Of a stretch of 59,130 nt of DNA, positions 53,487-59,130 are shown in pieces. This stretch comes from an uncultured Bacteroidales bacterium (GTDB taxonomy: Bacteria > Bacteroidota > Bacteroidia > Bacteroidales > CHK158-818). Under the pieces are notes generated by a model. It ran no database searches and was not told the DNA's origin. It saw only the letters and a program-made list of their open reading frames with translations. The stretch lies in contig CASGEW010000005.1 in NCBI GenBank assembly GCA_949300615.1, forward strand, positions 1 to 59,130. Direction: 5' to 3'. The stretch's first letter is position 1. Every line of letters starts with the position of its first letter. The position numbers and the translations under genes were made by a program.

Positions 53487-53880
53487 CTCTCGAAATATTT
53501 TATTCGCCAAATTTATAAATAATTCGTGTAAATAGTTAATACCAAAACAGAAAAAGAGATAAAAATGTTTTAATACCAGATGTTAAATCTTTTCATTGCG
53601 TCGAAAAACAGCCTCTTGTTTTTAGGACTTTTTATGGAAAATAAAACGCGAAACATATATGAAACAGAATTGGCAGAGAGCTGGATATCTTACCGAAAAA
53701 GGAAAGACAAATTTTATTATTTTGCAAAATTTAACAAAATCAGCAAAATACCAAATAAAATGATAACAAAATTTTGTTATCCAGAAAAACTTTAATACAT
53801 TCGTATCAATTAAGTCTCATGACATTTTTCAACCCTCAAAAAAGGGCAATCATCGTTTTTACTTTAATATCAGATATACT
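53487..53880. other. AT-rich divergent intergenic region with two palindromes
   Basis: About 390 very AT-rich bases between the divergent Crp/Fnr and debranching-enzyme genes. It contains ATTTTGCAAAAT (53719-53730) and the perfect 20-bp palindrome GATAACAAAATTTTGTTATC (53762-53781), about 100 bases before the debranching-enzyme ATG. These are candidate operators. I see no clean TTG/TAnnTTTG promoter; the nearest match before 53881 is TACTTTAA. Confidence 0.5.
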
Positions 53881-55824
53881 ATGAGTTACCTGAAATTTGA
53901 TAAAAAGACAATGATAAATTTGGAACAATCGTTGCCCAAAGAGTTGCTCCGCACCAATAAATCCGGAGCATATCATTGTACCACCATTGTCAATTGCAAC
54001 ACACGCAAGCAACACGGGTTGTTGGTCATTCCCATCCCTGAATTGGACGGAGAAAACCATGTACTGCTCTCTTCTTTCGACGAGACGGTGATACAACACG
54101 GAGCAGAATTCAACATGGGGATACACAAGTACCAAGGGGATTGTTACAGTCCCAACGGGCACAAGTACATCCGGGAATTCGATTGTGAGTCAGTCCCTCG
54201 TACCGTGTATCGCGTAGGGGGCGTTATCCTCACCAAAGAAAAGGTCTTTATCTCGCATGAAAACAGGATCCTGATTAAATACACACTGGTAGAGGCCCAC
54301 TCGCCTACGACGTTACGATTCAAACCATTCCTGGCATTTCGGAACGTCAATTCGCTAACCTACGAAAACAACGTGATAGACCGCTCCTACCAAAAAGAAG
54401 AAAACGGCATCAGCGTATGCCTCTATGCCGGGTATCCCCGTTTGTATATGCAATTCAACAAACCCGCAGAATTTATATACCAACCCCATTGGAACAAAGG
54501 GGTAGAATACCTCAAAGAACTGGAACGGGGATACGATTACAAAGAAGACCTTTACGTGCCGGGATACTTTGAATTGCCCATCAAGAAAGGCGAAAGCATC
54601 ATCTTCTCGGCAGGCGTCAGTGAGGTCAAAACCACGACCCTGTCGCGACTTTACAACAAAGAGATTTCGATTCGCACATTCCGTACCAGTTTCCAAAATT
54701 GCTTAAAAAACTCCGCACAGCAGTTTTATGTTCGCAAAAACAAAAAAGAACTTTACTTGTTGGCCGGTTATCCGTGGTTCAAGATACGTGCTCGCGACCT
54801 TTTCGTATCCCTGCCGGGAGCAACCTTGTCCATCGGAGACGTAAAAGCGTTTGAAGATATCATGCAAACGGCCCTCCCCCCTTTGAAACGATTTATGGAT
54901 GAAGGAAAGAGCGATACCACAATTCAAGAGATAGAGATGCCCGATATCCTGCTGTGGTGCATCTGGGCCTTGCAACAATACGCCAAAGAGGTATCGACCG
55001 AAGAGTGTTATAAAAAATACGGCCCCATCATCATCAAAATAATCGGATACCTCCGAAAGAGCAAACACCCCAACCTCTTCCTGCACGACAACGGGCTGTT
55101 GTACAGCAACGGGAAGGAGCAAGCCATTTCATGGATGAATTCATCCGTGAACGGCCGTCCGGTAGTACCGCGCAGTGGCTATTTAGTAGAATTCAATGCC
55201 CTTTGGTACAATGCCCTTTGCTTCTCCGCAGAGGTTTTAAAAGCCACCGGAGAACCCGAAAAGGCCGAAGTATTGGCCGTTCTATCGCAAAAAACAGCCT
55301 CCTCTTTCGTAGAAATGTTCTTAAACGGGTACGGGTACCTATTCGATTACGTCGATGGCAATTTCGCCGATTGGAGCGTACGTCCCAATATGCTGTTCGC
55401 CTTGTCGCTCGATTATTCCCCGTTGGATAAAAAACAGCGAAAAGCCGTATTGGAGGTCATCACCCGGGAGTTATTAACCCCCAAAGGAATCCGCTCCCTC
55501 AGCCCCAAAAGCCTCGGATACAATCCCAATTACGTCGGTACGCAAACCGAACGGAATTATGCCTACCATCAAGGTACGGCGTGGCCATGGCTCATGGGAG
55601 CGTATGCCGATGCCTACCTGAAAATATTCGGGCTTAGCGGCGTCTCGTTCCTGGAACGGATGTTGATCGGTTATGAAGACGAAATGTCCAACCACTGCAT
55701 CGGCTCCATCTCCGAACTGTTCGACGGTAACCCTCCCTTCACCGGACGCGGAGCCATCAGTTTCGCCATGAACGTATCCGAAATACTGAGAGTCTTGAAA
55801 TTATTGAAAAAGTACAACCTTTAA
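53881..55824 (+). CDS. Glycogen debranching enzyme (amylo-alpha-1,6-glucosidase, GH133-like)
   Basis: A 647-residue cytoplasmic protein with the N-terminal GDE domain (NKSGAYHCTTIVNCNTRKQHGLLVIP and onwards to about 225) and the C-terminal (alpha/alpha)6 glucosidase domain (about 270-640). The latter has YPWFKIRARDLFVSLPGATL, NALWYNALCFSAEVL, DWSVRPNMLFALSLDYSPL and AYHQGTAWPWLMGAY. The usual family segment is TWMD followed by PRxGxxVEINALWY; here it reads SWMNSSVNGRPVVPRSGYLVEF, with Asn at about residue 420 where I expect an Asp. It would remove alpha-1,6 stubs from glycogen. It leads an operon with GT4 (12-base gap) and GH57. Confidence 0.92.
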   Translation: MSYLKFDKKTMINLEQSLPKELLRTNKSGAYHCTTIVNCNTRKQHGLLVIPIPELDGENHVLLSSFDETVIQHGAEFNMGIHKYQGDCYSPNGHKYIREFDCESVPRTVYRVGGVILTKEKVFISHENRILIKYTLVEAHSPTTLRFKPFLAFRNVNSLTYENNVIDRSYQKEENGISVCLYAGYPRLYMQFNKPAEFIYQPHWNKGVEYLKELERGYDYKEDLYVPGYFELPIKKGESIIFSAGVSEVKTTTLSRLYNKEISIRTFRTSFQNCLKNSAQQFYVRKNKKELYLLAGYPWFKIRARDLFVSLPGATLSIGDVKAFEDIMQTALPPLKRFMDEGKSDTTIQEIEMPDILLWCIWALQQYAKEVSTEECYKKYGPIIIKIIGYLRKSKHPNLFLHDNGLLYSNGKEQAISWMNSSVNGRPVVPRSGYLVEFNALWYNALCFSAEVLKATGEPEKAEVLAVLSQKTASSFVEMFLNGYGYLFDYVDGNFADWSVRPNMLFALSLDYSPLDKKQRKAVLEVITRELLTPKGIRSLSPKSLGYNPNYVGTQTERNYAYHQGTAWPWLMGAYADAYLKIFGLSGVSFLERMLIGYEDEMSNHCIGSISELFDGNPPFTGRGAISFAMNVSEILRVLKLLKKYNL

Positions 55825-55836
55825 ATAGGAATATCT

Positions 55837-57096
55837 ATGAAAGCACTAATGTTCGGATGGGAGTTTCCTCCCCATATTTTAGGCGGATTAGGAACCGCCA
55901 GTTACGGGCTGACCCGTGGCATGGCCGAATGTGGCGATATGGACATTACGTTTGTCATACCCAAACCCCGAGGCGATGAAGACAAAAGTTTCGCGCACAT
56001 CGTAGGGGCCGGCAACACCCCGGTCGTCTGGAAAGATGTTTCATGGGAATACCTCGAAAGCCGTATCGGGAACGTAATGAACCCACAGGAGTATTACGAT
56101 TTGCGCAGTCATATATATGCCGATTTCCGTTACCTATATACCAACGATTTGGGATGCATCGAATTTTCGGGGCGCTATCCAGACAATTTGCTGGAAGAGA
56201 TCAACAACTATTCCATCGTTGCCGGAGTCATCGCCCGCACATACAAATTCGATATCATCCATTCGCACGACTGGTTAACCTATCCCGCCGGCATCCATGC
56301 CAAACAGGTAACCGGCAAACCGTTAGTCATACACGTTCATGCCACCGATTTCGACCGTAGCCGAGGGAACGTCAATCCCACGGTTTACGGCATAGAAAAA
56401 GACGGTATGGACAACGCCGACCACATCATCACCGTCAGCAATCTGACCCGACGAACCGTCATCGAAAAATACCACATAGACCCGGCCAAAGTAACCACCG
56501 TACACAACGCCGTAGAACCGTTGAGCAAAGAGATACAATCTATCGTGATGCCCCGCAACACGCGCGACAAGGTGGTAACCTTTTTAGGGCGCATCACCAT
56601 GCAAAAAGGGCCCGAATACTTTGTCGAAGCTGCTGCCAAAGTCCTGCAAAAGAAAAACAACGTCCGTTTTGTCATGGCCGGCAGCGGCGACATGATGGAC
56701 AAGATGGTCAGACTGGCCGCCCGGCGCAATATTTCAGACCGGTTCCATTTTACCGGATTCCTGAAAGGTCGCCAGGTTTACGAGATGCTCAAAGCCAGCG
56801 ACGTCTATGTCATGCCCTCGGTGTCAGAACCCTTCGGAATCTCCCCGCTGGAAGCGATGCAAGTAGGCGTTCCCTCCATTATTTCCAAACAATCGGGATG
56901 TGCCGAAATATTGACAAATACCATCCAAGTCGATTATTGGGACATCGACGCCATGGCCAACGCCATCTACTCCATCATCTCCTATCCGGCCATGTACCGG
57001 TATCTAAAAGAGGAAGGGAAGAAAGAAGTAGATGAAATCAAATGGAAATATGCCGGACAAAAGGTAATCGACATTTACCGCCGGTTTGTGCAATAG
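55837..57096 (+). CDS. GT4 family glycogen/starch synthase-like glycosyltransferase
   Basis: A 419-residue GT-B enzyme. The N-terminus MKALMFGWEFPPHILGGLGTASYGLTRG has the glycogen-synthase-like donor loop; DIIHSHDWLTYPAGIHAKQVTGKPLVIHVHATDFDRS marks the first half; the second half has FLGRITMQKGPEYFVEAA, VMAGSGDM and the donor-binding motif SVSEPFGISPLEAMQVGVP with the two Glu of the EX7E pattern. It fits GT4 enzymes that extend alpha-1,4-glucan from an activated glucose. The position between a debranching enzyme and a GH57 protein supports alpha-glucan synthesis, although other acceptors are possible. Confidence 0.92.
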   Translation: MKALMFGWEFPPHILGGLGTASYGLTRGMAECGDMDITFVIPKPRGDEDKSFAHIVGAGNTPVVWKDVSWEYLESRIGNVMNPQEYYDLRSHIYADFRYLYTNDLGCIEFSGRYPDNLLEEINNYSIVAGVIARTYKFDIIHSHDWLTYPAGIHAKQVTGKPLVIHVHATDFDRSRGNVNPTVYGIEKDGMDNADHIITVSNLTRRTVIEKYHIDPAKVTTVHNAVEPLSKEIQSIVMPRNTRDKVVTFLGRITMQKGPEYFVEAAAKVLQKKNNVRFVMAGSGDMMDKMVRLAARRNISDRFHFTGFLKGRQVYEMLKASDVYVMPSVSEPFGISPLEAMQVGVPSIISKQSGCAEILTNTIQVDYWDIDAMANAIYSIISYPAMYRYLKEEGKKEVDEIKWKYAGQKVIDIYRRFVQ

Positions 57097-57128
57097 AATT
57101 ATTAACTTGAAAAATACCTCCATAAGAT

Positions 57129-58514
57129 ATGAAAACAATTTGTTTTTACTTTCAAATTCATCAACCGTTCCGGTTGAAAAGATATCGTTTCTTCGATATA
57201 GGTAGCGATCATTACTACTACGATGATTTCAACAACGAAGAGATCATACACCGCATTGCGCAACGTTCGTACCTGCCCGCCAACCAGACCCTGTTGGAGA
57301 TGATACGCAACTCCAACGGAAAGTTCAAAGTAGCATTTTCCATCTCCGGGGTGGCACTGGACCAACTCGAAATCTATGTTCCCGAATTCATCGACAGCAT
57401 GAAAGAGTTGGCTAAGACCGGGTGTGTGGAATTTTTATCCGAAACGTACGCCCACTCACTCTCTTCGCTGATCGACCCGATAGAGTTCCAGAACCAAGTA
57501 AAAGAGCATGCCGAAAGAATCGAAATGCTATTCGGACAACGGCCCAAGGTATTCCGCAATACCGAGTTGATCTACTCCGACGACATCGCTACCATGGTAG
57601 CCGCCATGGGCTATCAAGGCATGATCACCGAAGGAGCCAAACACATCTTAGGGTGGAAAAGCCCCAACTACCTCTATTGTGCATCCACGGCCCCGCACCT
57701 GAAACTGTTGTTGAAGAACTATAAAATAAGCGACGACATTGCCTTCCGCTTTTCCAATTACGAATGGTCCGAGTATCCCCTTACAGCCGACAAATTCATC
57801 GGATGGATCAAATCGTTCCCCGAAAGCGAACAGATCATCAACCTGTTCATGAACTACGAAACATTGGGAGAACTGCAACCCAAAGAAACGGGCATCTTTG
57901 AATTCATGAAAGCACTGCCCCGTTTCGCCGAAGAAAACGGCATCGGATTTACCACTCCTACCGAAGCCATCTCCCGGTTAAAACCGGTAGATAAACTTTA
58001 CGTTCCCAACGTCATATCGTGGGCCGACGAAGAAAGAGATACCAGTGCCTGGTTAGGCAACATCCTGCAAAACGAAGCCTTTGAGAAACTCTACTCCATT
58101 GGCGAACGGGTACGGTTGTGCGAAGACCGCCGTATCAAACAAGACTGGCAATACCTGCAAACCAGCGACCACTTCTACTATATGTGTACCAAACACCTCT
58201 CGGACGGAGCCGTACACAGCCATTACAGTCCGTACGACAGCCCATACGAAGCATTTACCAATTACATGAACGTATTGAGCGACTTCATCGTCCGGGTAGA
58301 AGCACAATATCCGTTGTCCATTGAGAACGAAGAGCTGAACTCCCTGATAACCACCATCAAGAACCAATCCTCCGAAATAGAGGCATTACAAAAACAGCTC
58401 AAATTAGCCAAAGCAGAAAAAAAGGCCAAAACCGATAAGGCCAAGGCAGATAAAGCAAAAGCCACAAAAGCCGCAGGAAGCACAAAAGAGACAAAGAAAA
58501 AAGAGAAAGCCTAA
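57129..58514 (+). CDS. GH57 alpha-amylase-like protein with basic C-terminal tail
   Basis: A 461-residue GH57 protein. Region 1 is FQIHQPFRLK (HQP at residues 11-13). Region 3 is FRNTELIYSDDIA with the expected nucleophile Glu at about E146. Region 4 reads LFMNYETLGELQ, where family members have DYETxGE, so the Asp that serves as acid/base is Asn (about N242). The last 60 residues are first a coiled coil (LITTIKNQSSEIEALQKQLKLAKAEKKAK) and then an Ala-Lys-rich basic tail. It is the third gene of the alpha-glucan operon (32-base gap after GT4). It could be an alpha-amylase, a branching-type transferase or an inactive homologue. Confidence 0.9.
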   Translation: MKTICFYFQIHQPFRLKRYRFFDIGSDHYYYDDFNNEEIIHRIAQRSYLPANQTLLEMIRNSNGKFKVAFSISGVALDQLEIYVPEFIDSMKELAKTGCVEFLSETYAHSLSSLIDPIEFQNQVKEHAERIEMLFGQRPKVFRNTELIYSDDIATMVAAMGYQGMITEGAKHILGWKSPNYLYCASTAPHLKLLLKNYKISDDIAFRFSNYEWSEYPLTADKFIGWIKSFPESEQIINLFMNYETLGELQPKETGIFEFMKALPRFAEENGIGFTTPTEAISRLKPVDKLYVPNVISWADEERDTSAWLGNILQNEAFEKLYSIGERVRLCEDRRIKQDWQYLQTSDHFYYMCTKHLSDGAVHSHYSPYDSPYEAFTNYMNVLSDFIVRVEAQYPLSIENEELNSLITTIKNQSSEIEALQKQLKLAKAEKKAKTDKAKADKAKATKAAGSTKETKKKEKA

Positions 58515-58516
58515 AC

Positions 58517-58555
58517 AAGCATTACACTCCCGAATTTTTCGGGAGTGTAATGCTT
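58517..58555 (+). terminator. Terminator of the alpha-glucan operon
   Basis: A perfect 17-bp stem (AAGCATTACACTCCCGA with TCGGGAGTGTAATGCTT) with a 5-nt loop, starting 2 bases after the GH57 stop, followed by a pyrimidine-rich sequence. Confidence 0.85.
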
Positions 58556-58600
58556 CCTTCTTGTTACTTTAAATACAATCATGTAAAAACCAATGCAAAA

Positions 58601-59130
58601 ATGAAAAAGACGTGGATGGCCTGCTGTATGCTGTTTGTCTTTATGGCAGGGAATGTTTTCGCAAAAGACAACACATTGTCCCGAAAAGAAAAACGACAAG
58701 GATGGGAACTCCTGTTCGACGGGAAAACCCTGAATGGATGGAAAAACTGGAACAAGGAGCTCCCTGTTTCCGGATGGAGCGTTGAGGATGGCTGCCTTAC
58801 CACACAAGGCGGTGGAGGCGACATCGTTACGTTGAAAGATTACGGAAACTTTGAATTCACATTCGAGTGGAAAATTGAAGAGAACAAAAACAGCGGAGTA
58901 ATGTACCACGTAAAAGAGGGCGAACAATACTGCTGCCCGTATATGACCGGACCTGAATTCCAAGTTTTCGGCGATGCACATTCCCCGAACCGGACCAAAA
59001 ACTCTACCGCATCCAATTACGATATGCACATCCCGGCCACCGACATGGAGTTAAACCCAAACGGTACCTGGAACAAGGCTACCATCATTTACAAAGACGG
59101 GAAAGTAGAACATTGGGTAAACGGAAAGAA
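58601..59130 (+). CDS. DUF1080 family hydrolase (3-keto-disaccharide hydrolase-like), 3' truncated by the window end
   Basis: An open frame starting at the ATG at 58601 and still open at the last base (176 full codons). Residues 1-21 are a signal peptide (MKKTWMACCMLFVFMAGNVFA). The mature part has the DUF1080 start GWELLFDGKTLNGWKNW followed by GWSVEDGCLTTQGGGGDIVT, then FEFTFEWKIEENKNSGVMYHV and GPEFQVFGDAHSPNRTK; these are the lectin-like beta-sandwich strands of the family, which includes enzymes hydrolysing 3-keto-glycosides made by Gfo/Idh/MocA oxidoreductases. It begins 45 bases after the terminator of the glucan operon, so it is a separate unit. Confidence 0.88.
   Translation, partial: MKKTWMACCMLFVFMAGNVFAKDNTLSRKEKRQGWELLFDGKTLNGWKNWNKELPVSGWSVEDGCLTTQGGGGDIVTLKDYGNFEFTFEWKIEENKNSGVMYHVKEGEQYCCPYMTGPEFQVFGDAHSPNRTKNSTASNYDMHIPATDMELNPNGTWNKATIIYKDGKVEHWVNGK

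Noticed and set aside
53580-53795. A 71-codon frame in the spacer before the glucan operon
   Set aside because: Very AT-rich, Lys/Phe/Tyr-dominated, no ribosome-binding context and it covers the palindromes; it looks like a chance frame in non-coding DNA.
1-59130. Mobile elements, prophage, CRISPR arrays or integration sites
   Set aside because: No transposase, integrase, phage structural gene, direct-repeat array or target duplication was seen; the tRNA-Thr gene has no partial repeat copy that I could find nearby.

Overview
The window is ordinary chromosomal DNA from a member of the Bacteroidales (phylum Bacteroidota). Support for this comes from several directions. Many promoters match the Bacteroidota pattern TTG-N(about 20)-TAnnTTTG. 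Families typical of the order are present (DUF2027-Smr, DUF4199, DUF6452, DUF6048, PorT-like barrels). Carbohydrate enzymes carry signal peptides or membrane anchors, and the housekeeping gene sets are those of Gram-negative anaerobes. I cannot name the genus. I see no phage, transposase, integrase, CRISPR array or plasmid function.

Layout, left to right. 1-1.9 kb: the end of one Gfo/Idh/MocA-type gene and a complete Tat-exported one. 2-6 kb: a class I aminotransferase, queA and a DUF2027-Smr protein. 6.2-8.7 kb: a class A penicillin-binding protein, divergent from the pyrBI operon (8.7-11.7 kb). pyrBI also carries a flavin reductase and an outer-membrane barrel, and has a leader that looks like a transcription attenuator with its own leader ORF. 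11.8-16.2 kb: glyA, DoxX, a small Imm17-like protein and an anchored glycosidase-like protein. 16.3-19.6 kb (minus): SRP RNA, tRNA-Thr(UGU), tsaC/sua5, a HAD phosphatase, aroB and tsaE. 19.8-24.9 kb: seven tightly packed plus-strand genes (DUF4199, GT2, nitroreductase, DUF6452, DUF6048, mntP, apbE). 25-27.9 kb: small unknown genes and a dicarboxylate/amino-acid symporter. 27.9-34.4 kb (minus): a flippase-like membrane protein and a complete RND tripartite efflux system. 34.5-36.7 kb: rsmA and mgtE. 36.7-41 kb (minus): bifunctional nuclease, nucleoside transporter, rsmE, kdsA and a lipoprotein. 41-48 kb (plus): rhamnosidase-like protein, dnaG, GDPD and an M3 peptidase. 48-52.4 kb (minus): lysS-gpsA-pgi. 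52.8-58.5 kb: a Crp/Fnr regulator divergent from a three-gene alpha-glucan cluster (debranching enzyme, GT4 synthase, GH57). The last 530 bases hold the start of a DUF1080 hydrolase that runs off the end.

The most interesting signals are these. (1) The pyrBI leader has a promoter, a 37-codon ORF ending inside a hairpin and a T-tract, all before pyrB. This is the architecture of enterobacterial pyrL attenuation. (2) One compact transcription unit holds SRP RNA and tRNA-Thr only 3 nt apart, next to t6A-synthesis genes that would act on that tRNA. (3) In the alpha-glucan cluster both glycan-cleaving enzymes appear to carry Asn where I expect a catalytic Asp, and a perfect 20-bp palindrome lies upstream. 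(4) Two opposed promoters between the efflux operon and rsmA have -7 boxes that form an inverted repeat.

Functions were read by eye from motifs and family memory; no database search was possible.
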